From positions 1 to 64,000 of the forward strand of contig NAUB01000032.1 in NCBI GenBank assembly GCA_003676145.1: a DNA stretch of 64,000 nt. Reading direction: 5' to 3'. The notes under the pieces were generated by a model that was not told where the DNA came from, made no database searches, and saw only the letters and a list, made by a program, of their open reading frames with translations. Of the stretch, positions 54,058 to 63,213 are shown piece after piece. Origin of the DNA: a gamma proteobacterium symbiont of Stewartia floridana. Its GTDB lineage: Bacteria; Pseudomonadota; Gammaproteobacteria; Chromatiales; Chromatiaceae. How positions within the stretch are numbered: the first letter of the stretch is position 1; each line of letters starts with the position of its first letter. The position numbers and the translations under genes are program-made.

Positions 54058-55113
54058 TCATGCCGCCTCCTCGGAGCCTGGGGAACCTTTGATGCCGGAA
54101 ACCGCTTCATCCAGCAGCTCGTTGTTCATTCCCAACAGCTTGCCCTGGATGATGGCGTAGAGACGCCAGATGTCCGTATCCCGGCTGATCAGATAGCAGA
54201 GTGCAGCGACCACTCCGTCGCGACTGCCAAGCATCAGTTTGCGTAACTCGTCGGAGACCCAGAAGTCGAGTCGCTGTCTGGCATCGGTGATGTTGATACT
54301 GCCGGCCAGCAGGCTGTGAAAGGGATCGGGCAGCTGCTCGATGATGGTATCCAGACCCTCCACATTGGCCAGCTCCATCAGTTTATCCCGCTGTATCTGT
54401 CCACCGTATGGAATCAACAGGTAGTAGACCTCACTGGGTGCGAACTGATAGACCAGGCGATAGCGCATCAGCCAGAGGATGTTCTGCCGGTCCACCATGC
54501 AGCCAATGGCTCTTTTCAGGCCGCGCTTGTCGCTGCAGTCGGTGATGTTGGCCTGGGCCAGCATGCCGGTGTAGTAGAGCCGATCGATGGCGGCGCCGAG
54601 AGAGAAGTTCTCATGCTGCTCTTCGTAGATGGTACGGGCCTGGCTGGCGATCTGGGAGTAGGGTCCCCGCTCCAGCTGGCGCAGCATCTCCTGGACGTTT
54701 TCCGCCTGCAGCAGCGCTTCGTGAGGCAAGCGGATGTTCTCCGGCAGGGCGTAGAGATTATGGCGTATCTCCTGGATGCCCAGACTGTTCCACTTGCCCT
54801 GGATCAGTGTCTTCAGATTGTAGAGCTCATATTTGCGTGGCCAGTAGAGGATCAGTCCCCGTGAGCGACCGCTCAGAGGTCGCAGCAGAACCTTCAGTTC
54901 ATTCATCAGCTGCTGCAGCAGATGGTGTTCCACCAGGCCGCTCTTCTGGCGGGTTTCGATCTCCTGTTCGAAGATTGGTTGCAGATCGAAACGCTCCCCG
55001 AGTTGATGCAGGGACATCTGCTTGAGTATCCGGATATCCTCAGCGGAGAGCAGTCTGGAGGCGAAGATTCCGACCCGGGTCTTGAGGTAAGCCTGATCCC
55101 GTTGTGAATTCAT
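54058..55113 (-). CDS. V/A-type ATPase subunit C (rotor-ring coupler)
   Basis: 351 residues, all-helical, three-lobed family (SRGLILYWPRKYELYNLKTLIQGK, IGCMVDRQNILWLMRYRLVYQFAPSEVYYLLIPYGG). It connects the D/F stalk to the proteolipid ring. It lies second in this operon, between the small stalk subunit and subunit I; in Thermus the C gene lies later, so the gene order is rearranged. Confidence 0.88.
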   Translation of the reverse strand: MNSQRDQAYLKTRVGIFASRLLSAEDIRILKQMSLHQLGERFDLQPIFEQEIETRQKSGLVEHHLLQQLMNELKVLLRPLSGRSRGLILYWPRKYELYNLKTLIQGKWNSLGIQEIRHNLYALPENIRLPHEALLQAENVQEMLRQLERGPYSQIASQARTIYEEQHENFSLGAAIDRLYYTGMLAQANITDCSDKRGLKRAIGCMVDRQNILWLMRYRLVYQFAPSEVYYLLIPYGGQIQRDKLMELANVEGLDTIIEQLPDPFHSLLAGSINITDARQRLDFWVSDELRKLMLGSRDGVVAALCYLISRDTDIWRLYAIIQGKLLGMNNELLDEAVSGIKGSPGSEEAA

Positions 55114-55122
55114 CAGTTGGGC

Positions 55123-55449
55123 TCAGTCCTCGTCGGCCTTGGTGTCGATCAGTACCGCAAAGGCGGCGTCCAGCGCATCCTCTTCACGCGCCTCGGCGTA
55201 TTCGCGCAGCTGGGCGTGGCGTTCATCGAAACGTTTTTTCAGTTCGGCGATGGTCTGTTCGGCGCGACTCTCTGCCTTCTCCATGAAGCTGTTGTGAAGC
55301 TCCGGGATACGGGACTCGAAATGTTGCTCTTTGGTCTTGGCCTCCTGCAACGCCTCCTGAATGATACGCTCCCGCTGCTCTTCGGCCTTGTTGTGAATCT
55401 GTTGTGCCCTGTTTTCGGCTTCGAGTAAGCGCTGCAGTGACTCTTCCAT
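55123..55449 (-). CDS. V/A-type ATPase subunit G/H-like (peripheral stalk)
   Basis: 108 residues, almost entirely a charged coiled coil (LLEAENRAQQIHNKAEEQRERIIQEALQEAKTKEQHF), which fits the small stator subunit that pairs with E. First gene of the nine-gene operon. An AGGGG lies just upstream of the ATG. Confidence 0.83.
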   Translation of the reverse strand: MEESLQRLLEAENRAQQIHNKAEEQRERIIQEALQEAKTKEQHFESRIPELHNSFMEKAESRAEQTIAELKKRFDERHAQLREYAEAREEDALDAAFAVLIDTKADED

Positions 55450-55895
55450 AAACCCCTATGCCCCCATGGTTTGTTTTGACAGCAAATTGTTTTCAGAGGT
55501 TGTGTAAGGGAGACGTTTCTGGGCGTCTCCGAAGCACATAGATAGTGTAGTCAATTTGACCGTTCCATGTGGACTAATATCGTTCGGGCTTGGTTGAGCT
55601 AGATCATGAATCCCATGGATTTTGTTGTTTATCCGGACGGTGGATCTGAGGGCGTTTTCTGTTTGCACGATGGGTAGGTTGTTGGTTGGTGGTTGAGTAA
55701 GCGCTGAGGTGCTTCGTGGTGTTTAATATTGCCTATGCTACTCGATCTCTGATGTTTGAAAACTTCACCGATCTGTTGCGGCCCTGCTGTTCTGTTTTAC
55801 CATTGTATTTGTTTTCGCGGATCTGAAAGCTGTTGTCACTCTGTGGAAATTTTCATGACCAGGCACTGCTACGGTTAAAGCTAAGGCAGGCTTGA
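55450..55895. other. Intergenic region upstream of the V-type ATPase operon
   Basis: 446 bases. It contains the promoter of the ATPase operon and a 7-bp hairpin GGAGACG/CGTCTCC at 55508-55529 that would lie in the leader RNA. A 70-codon minus-strand frame (55456-55668) has no ribosome site and no family features. Nothing else is recognised. Confidence 0.5.
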
Positions 55896-56336
55896 TCAAG
55901 CCTTGGCGATAGGCTGTAAGATGGTTATTGTCTTGGGCAGCTGCAGGCTCAATCTGCGTTTGATTTCATCCAGTTCAGTTTGCTTGTAAGCCCGCCGTTG
56001 CGTGGTACCCCAGACTGTACCGGGCCACCAGGGATCACTGCTGTTGCGTCCCAGGATATGGATATGCATCTGACGTACGATGTTGCCAATCGCTGCGGTA
56101 TTGAGTTTTTCGATGCTCTGGTCGGTCTTGATGAACTGGGAGATCTGGTTGATCTCCTCGAACAGCCGCTTCTGCTGCTCGGGCGCCAGTTGGTGTAGCT
56201 CATCACAATCGACCCTGGGGACCAGGATGTACCAGGGCAGCAAGGCGTTATTCATCAACAGCAGCTGGCTCAATTCCATTTCCGCAAGCAGATAGCAATC
56301 CGCCGCCAGTCTTGGGTCGAGGCTGAAGGCTGGCAT
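55896..56336 (-). CDS. HIT-family nucleotide hydrolase-like protein
   Basis: 146 residues with the histidine triad as QMHIHILGR followed by DPWWPGTVWG. The first His is replaced by Gln, a form common in proteobacterial HIT proteins; the central catalytic His remains. Members hydrolyse or transfer nucleoside monophosphates; the substrate is not known. It starts eight bases after the DUF971 gene, as part of a small minus-strand operon. Confidence 0.88.
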   Translation of the reverse strand: MPAFSLDPRLAADCYLLAEMELSQLLLMNNALLPWYILVPRVDCDELHQLAPEQQKRLFEEINQISQFIKTDQSIEKLNTAAIGNIVRQMHIHILGRNSSDPWWPGTVWGTTQRRAYKQTELDEIKRRLSLQLPKTITILQPIAKA

Positions 56337-56344
56337 ATCGGTTA

Positions 56345-56737
56345 TCAGGCTCCACCTTCACGGGGAATCAGCTCCGGCTCTTGTCGCTGATGGCCCACCG
56401 CTTTGAGCTTCTCCAGGTAGGCCTGCCACAGCTCATCATGGTGCTTGCCCAGGTTGTAGAGATACTGCCAGTCGTAGAGTCCTGAGTTGTGGCCGTCATC
56501 GAAGTGGATCTTCACCGCATATTGTCCGATCGGTTCGATCTGGGTGATGGTGACCAGCTCTTTGCCTTTCTCAAGTTTAGCCGTGGCCGGGCTATGGCCC
56601 CGGGTCTCTGCCGAAGGGGAATAGACCCGTAGGTATTCACAGGGCAGGGCAAAGTGGGCGCCGTCATCGAAGGCGATATCGAGAAAGCGGCTCTGTTGAT
56701 GGACTTTGATATCCACCGGGCGAGGTTTAGAGCTCAT
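56345..56737 (-). CDS. DUF971 / gamma-butyrobetaine hydroxylase-like N-terminal domain protein
   Basis: 130 residues: KPRPVDIKVHQQSRFLDIAFDDGAHFALPCEYLRVYSPSAE and FDDGHNSGLYDWQYLYNLG match the DUF971 family, small single-domain relatives of the zinc-binding N-terminus of gamma-butyrobetaine hydroxylase. Members are often linked to iron-sulfur or apo-protein functions, but the biochemical role is unsettled. Co-transcribed with the HIT gene. Confidence 0.87.
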   Translation of the reverse strand: MSSKPRPVDIKVHQQSRFLDIAFDDGAHFALPCEYLRVYSPSAETRGHSPATAKLEKGKELVTITQIEPIGQYAVKIHFDDGHNSGLYDWQYLYNLGKHHDELWQAYLEKLKAVGHQRQEPELIPREGGA

Positions 56738-56886
56738 GTTGATATAAGGTCCTAAATTCGTTGTCTTTGATGCAGCCGGTCATTTGGCCATTCTCACGCT
56801 GCGATTGATTGCTATCGATTGTTTTGAAATCGTCGCCGACAGATAGTTTCAAGGGTTTGTCTGTATCAAGTTGAAATCTCAGTCAC

Positions 56887-57939
56887 TCATGGTTGTTGCG
56901 GGGGCAGTGGTTTGGCTTCCGGCCAGCCCGAGGCGTGACGGTGAATCAGATTGGCGAACATTTCGATATGTTTCGGTTCGTCATTCAGGGCCGGTATATA
57001 GTTGTATTCCGAGCCTCCACCCTGAAGAAAATAGTCCCTGTTCTCCACCCCGATCTCCTCCAGGGTCTCCAGGCAGTCGGTGGCGAAAGCGGGGCAGACC
57101 ACCTGCACGCTCTTGATCCCATCGGCCGCCCACTGTTTGAGGGTCTCATCGGTGTAGGGCTTGACCCACTCCTGGGCACCAAAACGGGATTGGAAGGCGA
57201 GCAGCCACTGCTCCTCATTCAGCCCCAATCGCTCGACCACCGCCTGGGCCGTGGCCCGGCACTGATCCGGATAGGGATCCCCCGCCTGGTAGTAGTCTTT
57301 GGGGATGCCATGAAAGGAGAACAGCAGTTTGTCTGCGCTTCCATGGGTCATCCGGTAGTCGGCGATCTGGCTGCTCAGGGCGTCGATATAGTCCGGCTCG
57401 TGATGGTAACGCTGGATGAATCTGACCTCGGGTATCCAGCGCCACTGTTGCAGTTCGGTGGTGAACGCATCGAAGATCGAAGCGGTGGTGGTGGCCGAGT
57501 ATTGGGGATAGAGGGGCAATACCAGCACTCTTTGAATATTCCGCTCACGCAACTGTTTCAGGGTGTCAGCGATTGATGGATTGCCATAGCGCATCGCCAG
57601 AGCGACACTTACCTGGCCGTTGAATCTTGGCTTGATCGCTTGCTCGATGGCGTCCCGCTGCTGTTTTGAGATCACCAGCAGCGGCGATCCCTGGTCGGTC
57701 CAGATTGAGGCGTAGGCCTTGGCGGAGCGCTTGGGCCTGACCCGCAGGACGATGCCGTGCAGAATGATCTGCCAGATCAGTTTCGGAATCGCCACGATTC
57801 TCGGATCGCTGAGGAACTCCGCCAGGTAGCGTCGTACCGCGCTGGTGGTTGGGGCGTCGGGTGTGCCCAGGTTGATCAGCAGAATAGCCAGGCCGCCATC
57901 CGGCATCGAGAGTTGAGGTTTTTGATTCAGATATTTCAT
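56887..57939 (-). CDS. hemH: Ferrochelatase HemH
   Basis: 350 residues; inserts iron into protoporphyrin IX, the last step of haem synthesis. Visible are the N-terminal LLINLGTPDAP, the catalytic His in FSFHGIPKDYY and the later Glu in CLETLEEIGVENR with GGGSEYNYIPALN. It overlaps the next upstream gene by four bases. Haem demand from globin and cytochromes fits its presence. Confidence 0.94.
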   Translation of the reverse strand: MKYLNQKPQLSMPDGGLAILLINLGTPDAPTTSAVRRYLAEFLSDPRIVAIPKLIWQIILHGIVLRVRPKRSAKAYASIWTDQGSPLLVISKQQRDAIEQAIKPRFNGQVSVALAMRYGNPSIADTLKQLRERNIQRVLVLPLYPQYSATTTASIFDAFTTELQQWRWIPEVRFIQRYHHEPDYIDALSSQIADYRMTHGSADKLLFSFHGIPKDYYQAGDPYPDQCRATAQAVVERLGLNEEQWLLAFQSRFGAQEWVKPYTDETLKQWAADGIKSVQVVCPAFATDCLETLEEIGVENRDYFLQGGGSEYNYIPALNDEPKHIEMFANLIHRHASGWPEAKPLPPQQP

Positions 57940-58871
57940 GGTATTCGGGGTAAGTTCCGGTTGGCTGAGCGAATTCTTGCTTCAACCCGAGCCCGTTTCA
58001 ACAGGTCTTTATTGTGTATTTTCGGATAGAGGGACCAGAAACGGTCGATCTTTTCCGGTTGTTTCACCGCCAATTGTTCCAGTCTTTCGCGACACTCGCC
58101 ACTGATATATGGAAGCATCAGAAACTGTGGCGCCTTCCAGGCGATGTAATCTTCGATCAATGGAGCGTTTTCCGCATCATAGCCCGATTCAGCAAGCAGT
58201 AGCGCGGGAAACTCGAGATCCCGCGGTTGGCTCTCTTCATGCGGCATCATCTCGTTCTCACCATTCCGATGGAACCAGCCTGTGCAGGGTTGGGATCCGG
58301 CTCTGTGCCGAACCGTCGCCTCAAGAATCGAGGCATGCAGCCGGGGGTTGTCGTCGTCATGGTTGGGCTGGCCACGTTGATCCAAATGAGATGAGATGAA
58401 ACTGAGATCCTCTGTTTCCGCCGCGATCCATTTGGCTGGTCTGTCGTAGAGTGCCATTTCAGTTTCTGTTCGACAGCTCTGCAGCAGTGCCAACGGTTGC
58501 TGACCGGTCTCATCCAGCAGCCACTGTTCATAGCGATCTGTCATCGGGAATGGCAGCTGACTCAATACGGGCTGCAGACTTTCGATCAGCCTGTCGCTGG
58601 CAGCGATCATGGTGCGGATGTCGAACAGGGGATTGACGGGCACCTGCTTCAGTCCGCCGGTTTCGGACCAGCGTCCAAAAGTGAAATATTGCTGGGCGCC
58701 CAACGGCGTGTTGGCCCAGAGTCCCTGAGGGGAGTCGCTGAGTACCTGGATCTCCCAAACCTGGCCGTTGGCGCTGAGTGCGCGGGCGGCATCAAGTTCG
58801 AAGACCTGGAGTAGCCCGTTGAACGGATTGAGCCGTCGGATACTGAATGCGCTGTTTGGAACCTCTTGCAT
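57936..58871 (-). CDS. Hypothetical protein upstream of hemH
   Basis: 311 residues, soluble, with no signal peptide. The first 130 residues look like alternating beta strands (GQVWEIQVLSDSPQGLWANT, QQYFTFGRWSETGG); the rest is helical with a basic C-terminus. It overlaps the hemH start by four bases, so the two are translated together. I do not recognise the family. A long palindromic repeat lies just upstream. Confidence 0.7.
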   Translation of the reverse strand: MQEVPNSAFSIRRLNPFNGLLQVFELDAARALSANGQVWEIQVLSDSPQGLWANTPLGAQQYFTFGRWSETGGLKQVPVNPLFDIRTMIAASDRLIESLQPVLSQLPFPMTDRYEQWLLDETGQQPLALLQSCRTETEMALYDRPAKWIAAETEDLSFISSHLDQRGQPNHDDDNPRLHASILEATVRHRAGSQPCTGWFHRNGENEMMPHEESQPRDLEFPALLLAESGYDAENAPLIEDYIAWKAPQFLMLPYISGECRERLEQLAVKQPEKIDRFWSLYPKIHNKDLLKRARVEARIRSANRNLPRIP

Positions 58872-58895
58872 CGCTACAGCCTATCAGCGGATTAA

Positions 58896-58990
58896 CCGCC
58901 AATAAACGCCAATCACCGCAAAATGCCCAATTCACCTCTACCCTAAGGTCTCTTATGCGGCATTTTGCGGTGATTGGCGTCCATTCGCGG
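58896..58990. repeat. Long imperfect palindromic repeat, divergent copy
   Basis: Left arm 58896-58927 and right arm 58959-58990 are inverted copies matching at 29 of 32 bases, built from the same kind of unit (CGCCAATAAACGCCAATCACCGC). The centre is only 31 bases, so the whole could fold into one long hairpin. It lies between PEPCK and the hypothetical gene. Confidence 0.72.
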
Positions 58991-59063
58991 CCTGCTAGAT
59001 CACAAATGCGTGCTGCGGCTGATTGTGCGTAGCCCCTTGAATCCCTGAGCGAAGCTTATCGGT

Positions 59064-60923
59064 TCAATCGCAGCTGGCGGAGAGGTCCCAGTATTTCGGC
59101 GAGTGGTACAAGCGTGCCAGTTGCAGCTCCCGCTCAAGCTCCATCTCCCTGGGCAGGTGATCGCCGAAACGGGTGAACAGCTCTTCCTGGTCAACGGTTT
59201 CGTGACGCGCAATCTCCCGATCGATATTCATGATTTCAAAGAAATCGTCCATGTTGAAATCGAGTCCCTCCCAGTTGATCGCCGCATGCGAGGGGACCCA
59301 GCCCAATGGGCTCTCCACCGCATGGCCGGTGCCGTTGCAGCGATCCACGATCCACTTCAGCACGCGCATGTTTTCACTGAATCCCGGCCAGATGAAACGG
59401 CCGTGCTGATCCTTGCGAAACCAGTTGACGCGGAAGATGGCGGGTGGTGTGGCAACGTTCTTGCGTCCGATTCGCAGCCAGTGCTTGAGGTATTCCGCCA
59501 TGTTGTAGCCACAGAACGGCAGCATCGCCATCGGATCGCGTCGCATCGAGGCCTGATTGATGGAGGCGGCGGTCGCCTCCGAGCCCATGGTGGCTGCCAT
59601 ATAGACCCCGTGCTCCCAGTTGTAGCTCTGGAACACCAGCGGAAAGTTGTGGCTGACCCGGCCGCCAAACAGAAACGCGGTGATCGGTACGCCGTCCGGG
59701 TTTTCCCATTCAGGGTCGATCGAGGGGCAGGCTGAGGCGGGTGCGGTAAAGCGTGCGTTCGGATGCGCCGCCGGGCGACCGCAGCCAATTACCCAATCGT
59801 CGCCGCGCCAGTCGATCATGTGTTCCGGAGGATCCTCGGTCAATCCCTCCCACCAGATGTCCCCATCATCGGTCAGGGCGCAGTTGGTGAAGATGCAGTT
59901 CTCCTGTAACGCGGCGAGGGCGTTTGGATTGGATGATTCATTGGTTCCCGGGGCGACACCGAAGAGACCGTATTCAGGATTGATGGCGTAGAATTTACCA
60001 TCTTCCGGATTGGGTTTTATCCAGGCAATGTCGTCACCGATGGTGGTGACTTTCCAATCCTCGAAGCCTTTCGGCGACTTCAGCATGGCGAAGTTGGTTT
60101 TGCCGCAGGCGCTGGGGAAGGCGGCAGCAACATAGTGCTTTTTCTTTTCAGGGGTTTCCACGCCCATGATCAGCATATGCTCGGCCAGCCAGCCCTCGTC
60201 CCGGCCCATCACCGAGGCGATACGCAGGGCGAAGCACTTTTTACCCAGCAGAGCGTTGCCCCCATAGCCGCTGCCGAAGGACCAGATCTCCCGCGATTCA
60301 GGGAAATGGGTAATGTATTTGTCCTCGATATTGCCGGCACAGGGCCAGGGTACATCCGCTTCACCCGGCGCCAGCGGGGCGCCTACCGAATGCACGCAGG
60401 GTACGAATTCCCCATCGTCACCGAGTACATCGAGCACCGCTTGCCCCATCCGGGTCATGATGCGTTGACTCACCGCCACATAGGGTGAGTCGGAGATTTC
60501 GACGCCGATATGGGCAATATGGGAGCCGAGGGGGCCCATGCTGAACGGGATCACATACAGGGTTCGGCCCCGCATGCAATCCTTGAACAGTCCCTTGAGG
60601 ATGGTTTTCATCTTCCCCGGCTCCATCCAGTTGTTGGTTGGACCGGCATCCTCTTCGTTTTGTGAGCAGATATAGGTGCGCTCCTCAACGCGAGCCACAT
60701 CGCTTGGATGGGAGCGGGCCAGATAACTGTTGGGTCGCTTGTCTGGATTGAGGCGGATAAAAGTACCGCCGTTTACCATCTCATCGCACAAGCGGTCGTA
60801 CTCTTCCTGTGAGCCGTCACACCAGTAGATGCGGTCCGGATTACAGAGCTGGGCGATCTCATCAACCCAATTCAAAAGTTTTTGATTGCTTGTGCGTGAA
60901 GCGCCATCATGTTTTCTGGTCAT
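59064..60923 (-). CDS. pckG: Phosphoenolpyruvate carboxykinase (GTP)
   Basis: 619 residues of the GTP-dependent family. The kinase-1a P-loop reads [14 protein letters not shown], followed by TIGDDIAWI and the nucleotide-binding region with FLFGGR. Full length. It links oxaloacetate and PEP, for gluconeogenesis or anaplerosis. The ATG start has an upstream region of about 380 bases of its own. Confidence 0.95.
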   Translation of the reverse strand: MTRKHDGASRTSNQKLLNWVDEIAQLCNPDRIYWCDGSQEEYDRLCDEMVNGGTFIRLNPDKRPNSYLARSHPSDVARVEERTYICSQNEEDAGPTNNWMEPGKMKTILKGLFKDCMRGRTLYVIPFSMGPLGSHIAHIGVEISDSPYVAVSQRIMTRMGQAVLDVLGDDGEFVPCVHSVGAPLAPGEADVPWPCAGNIEDKYITHFPESREIWSFGSGYGGNALLGKKCFALRIASVMGRDEGWLAEHMLIMGVETPEKKKHYVAAAFPSACGKTNFAMLKSPKGFEDWKVTTIGDDIAWIKPNPEDGKFYAINPEYGLFGVAPGTNESSNPNALAALQENCIFTNCALTDDGDIWWEGLTEDPPEHMIDWRGDDWVIGCGRPAAHPNARFTAPASACPSIDPEWENPDGVPITAFLFGGRVSHNFPLVFQSYNWEHGVYMAATMGSEATAASINQASMRRDPMAMLPFCGYNMAEYLKHWLRIGRKNVATPPAIFRVNWFRKDQHGRFIWPGFSENMRVLKWIVDRCNGTGHAVESPLGWVPSHAAINWEGLDFNMDDFFEIMNIDREIARHETVDQEELFTRFGDHLPREMELERELQLARLYHSPKYWDLSASCD

Positions 60924-61301
60924 GGTGATTGTCCAACACTGTTTTTCGTTTGTTTACGAGTAGTTAACTGTCCAGGCTTTTGGCCTTATCGCGATACAGA
61001 CAGGGGGTGGATCTGCATCGGATGGTGAAGCAGGTGCATCAGTATAGGAAACCAACAAGAAATCCGCTATCCAGGTATAAATATAGTTTATAGGGTTTCA
61101 TATATTCCGTTATCGAAGGCTCCAAAAGGGTTGGACTCCTGTTGACAGAGAGTGAATTTCAGGGTCTCCAGTTCACCCCTGTTGCCTTGATTTTGATAAG
61201 GTTTTTATACCCATCCAGAGATGATGTAAGCGTTGCCGGCTTAATAATGGTGCTGATTTGCTCTAGAATGGCGCGGGTCCACCAGCCGTCCAACCTGCCT
61301 C
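60924..61301. other. Divergent intergenic region between pckG and nth
   Basis: 378 bases, AT-rich around 61060-61110, with no coding frame or repeat recognised. Promoters for both genes should lie here. Confidence 0.5.
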
Positions 61302-61934
61302 ATGAATAAAGAAAAACGACAGGCCATCTTTGAGCGACTTCAAGCGGCCAATCCCAATCCCACCACGGAACTCAACTACCAAACCCCTTTCGAACTCTTA
61401 GTGGCGGTCATACTTTCGGCGCAAGCCACCGACAAGGGGGTGAACAAGGCGACCGATAAGCTGTTTCCGGTGGCCAATACACCGCAGAAGATCCATGACC
61501 TGGGGCTCGAGGGGTTGAAGCAGTACATCAAGACCATTGGTCTGTTCAACAACAAAGCGAAGAATATTATCGAGACCTGTCGTATCCTGATGGAGAGCCA
61601 TGCAGGAGAGGTGCCGCAGCAGCGTAAGGCACTCGAAGCCCTCCCCGGTGTGGGGCGTAAAACCGCCAATGTGGTACTGAATACCGCATTTGGCCATCCG
61701 ACCATGGCGGTGGATACCCATATATTCAGGGTATCGAACCGAACCCGGATCGCTCCGGGCAAGACGCCGCTGGAAGTGGAGAAGAAACTGCTGCGTTTTA
61801 CGCCGGAGGTTTTTTTACAGGATGCACACCACTGGTTGATTCTACACGGGCGATATACCTGTGTGGCACGCAAACCGAGATGCGGCAGCTGTGTGATTGA
61901 AGATCTTTGTGAATACAAAGAGAAGACGGAATAG
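61302..61934 (+). CDS. nth: Endonuclease III (DNA glycosylase/AP lyase)
   Basis: 210 residues; removes oxidised pyrimidines. The helix-hairpin-helix with catalytic Lys is in LPGVGRKTANVVL, the catalytic Asp in VDTHIFRVSNR, and the [4Fe-4S] cluster ligands follow the standard C-x6-C-x2-C-x5-C spacing at the C-terminus. Starts with ATG. First of a plus-strand run; DUF302 follows in 33 bases. Confidence 0.96.
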   Translation: MNKEKRQAIFERLQAANPNPTTELNYQTPFELLVAVILSAQATDKGVNKATDKLFPVANTPQKIHDLGLEGLKQYIKTIGLFNNKAKNIIETCRILMESHAGEVPQQRKALEALPGVGRKTANVVLNTAFGHPTMAVDTHIFRVSNRTRIAPGKTPLEVEKKLLRFTPEVFLQDAHHWLILHGRYTCVARKPRCGSCVIEDLCEYKEKTE

Positions 61935-61967
61935 AACCTGGTTCGTCGATTAACAAAGGAGTCCAAG

Positions 61968-62420
61968 ATGAAAACGATAACGATCCTGCTGGTAAGTCTG
62001 TTGTTCAGTGTTGGCCTGGCCCGGGCGGATGGCGGTCTGGTGACCCTGCCCAGTCAGTTCGGTTTCGAGGAGACGGTGAATCGTTTTGTGGCCGCCGTGG
62101 AGGGGGCTGAGCTGAAGGTGTTCAGTAAAATCGATCACAGTGCGGGGGCAAAAAAGGTTGGTCAAACCCTGCGTCCAACCCTGTTGATTATCTTTGGCAG
62201 CCCGAAAGTGGGCACCGCGCTGATGACCAGCGATCAGCGGGCCGGCATCGATCTGCCGATGAAGGCGCTGGTCTGGGAGGATGATCAGGCCAAGGTCTGG
62301 CTGGGTTACAATCATCCTGACGGACTGTTCGACCGATTCGCCATCAACGACCGGGAAAAGGTCAGAAAGAAAGTGACCGGTGCGCTGCAGAAGTTTGCCA
62401 TGAAAGCCACTCAGCCCTAG
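61968..62420 (+). CDS. Exported DUF302 domain protein
   Basis: 150 residues. A signal peptide (about 1-20) precedes the DUF302 domain (SQFGFEETVNRFVAAVEGAELKVFSKIDHS, LLIIFGSPKVGTALMTSDQRAGIDLPMKALVWED). Function unknown. AAAGGAG precedes the ATG. It lies eight bases before the DUF1841 gene. Confidence 0.88.
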   Translation: MKTITILLVSLLFSVGLARADGGLVTLPSQFGFEETVNRFVAAVEGAELKVFSKIDHSAGAKKVGQTLRPTLLIIFGSPKVGTALMTSDQRAGIDLPMKALVWEDDQAKVWLGYNHPDGLFDRFAINDREKVRKKVTGALQKFAMKATQP

Positions 62421-62427
62421 ATATCTG

Positions 62428-62859
62428 ATGTTTAGCAACGATCGTAACCAGCTGCGTCAGGTGTTTTTCGAGGCCTGGCGAAAACACTCTGCAGGAGATG
62501 CCCTGCAACCTCTGGAAGAGATGGTCGCAACGGTGATTCAGCAACACCCGGAGTATCATCGACTGCTCAACGACCGGGAGCAGGGTATCGACAAGGACTA
62601 TCTGCCGGAGGGCGGTGAAACCAACCCCTTTCTGCATATGGCCATGCATCTCACCCTGATCGAACAGGTCTCCACCGATCGTCCTCCCGGCATCAGCGGT
62701 TTATACCAAAGGTTCTGTCAGCGCAAAGGGGATACCCATGAGGTCGAACACCAGCTGATGGAGTGTTTGGGGCGTATTCTTTGGGAAGCTCAGGTTGAGA
62801 AAAGAATGCCGGACGAACAGGCCTATTTTGAGTGTGTCGAACGGCTGGTCGAATCATGA
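62428..62859 (+). CDS. DUF1841 family protein
   Basis: 143 residues, all-helical, matching DUF1841 (MFSNDRNQLRQVFFEAWRK, NPFLHMAMHLTLIEQVSTDRPPGI). The paired His in HMAMH could bind metal. Function unknown. The next gene overlaps its stop by four bases. Confidence 0.85.
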   Translation: MFSNDRNQLRQVFFEAWRKHSAGDALQPLEEMVATVIQQHPEYHRLLNDREQGIDKDYLPEGGETNPFLHMAMHLTLIEQVSTDRPPGISGLYQRFCQRKGDTHEVEHQLMECLGRILWEAQVEKRMPDEQAYFECVERLVES

Positions 62860-63053
62860 GAGCTGAGCAGAACTTCAGCAACTGTACCCTCTGCCGGGTA
62901 ATGCGTGGGTTGGCTTTCGGCGGTATCGGTGCTGCGGTTGGCGGCTACGGCGCGCTGTTTTTCGGCGTTGATCGGAATGAGGCTGTCTACTACGCGTTGT
63001 TCGGCGCATTCGCGTTAACGGTTTTTATTCTACGCAAGAGAAAACCGGATTAG
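62856..63053 (+). CDS. Small membrane protein
   Basis: 65 residues from the ATG at 62856, which overlaps the DUF1841 stop (ATGA). A short Cys pair (NCTLCRVMRG) precedes two hydrophobic helices and a basic end (RKRKPD). An in-frame upstream start would lie inside DUF1841 and is rejected. Family not recognised. Confidence 0.7.
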   Translation: MRAEQNFSNCTLCRVMRGLAFGGIGAAVGGYGALFFGVDRNEAVYYALFGAFALTVFILRKRKPD

Positions 63054-63110
63054 GCTGTGCCTGTAAGCGTGGGAGCAAATTGTAAGGAAGTTATATAAAT
63101 AACAACCATC

Positions 63111-63213
63111 AGTGTGCCAAACAGTCGAGAGAGTAGCTCCCCTCTGCCCTTGTGGGAGAGGGGCTTGAAAGAAGTATCTCCTCGGTAAATTTTGAGTTAA
63201 CGGAACAGCAGTG
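63111..63213 (+). repeat. Intergenic repeat with GAGAGGGG hairpin, copy 2
   Basis: Shares the ordered blocks of 34690-34791 (GTGCCAA, AGAGAGTAGCTCCCCTCT, GGGAGAGGGGCT, TCTCCT, GAGTTAAC, CAGTGA). Its last block directly abuts the ATG of the glycosyltransferase gene. Confidence 0.65.

Noticed and set aside
55456-55668. 70-codon minus-strand frame before the ATPase operon
   Set aside because: No ribosome binding site, no family-like segment, and it overlaps the likely leader and promoter.
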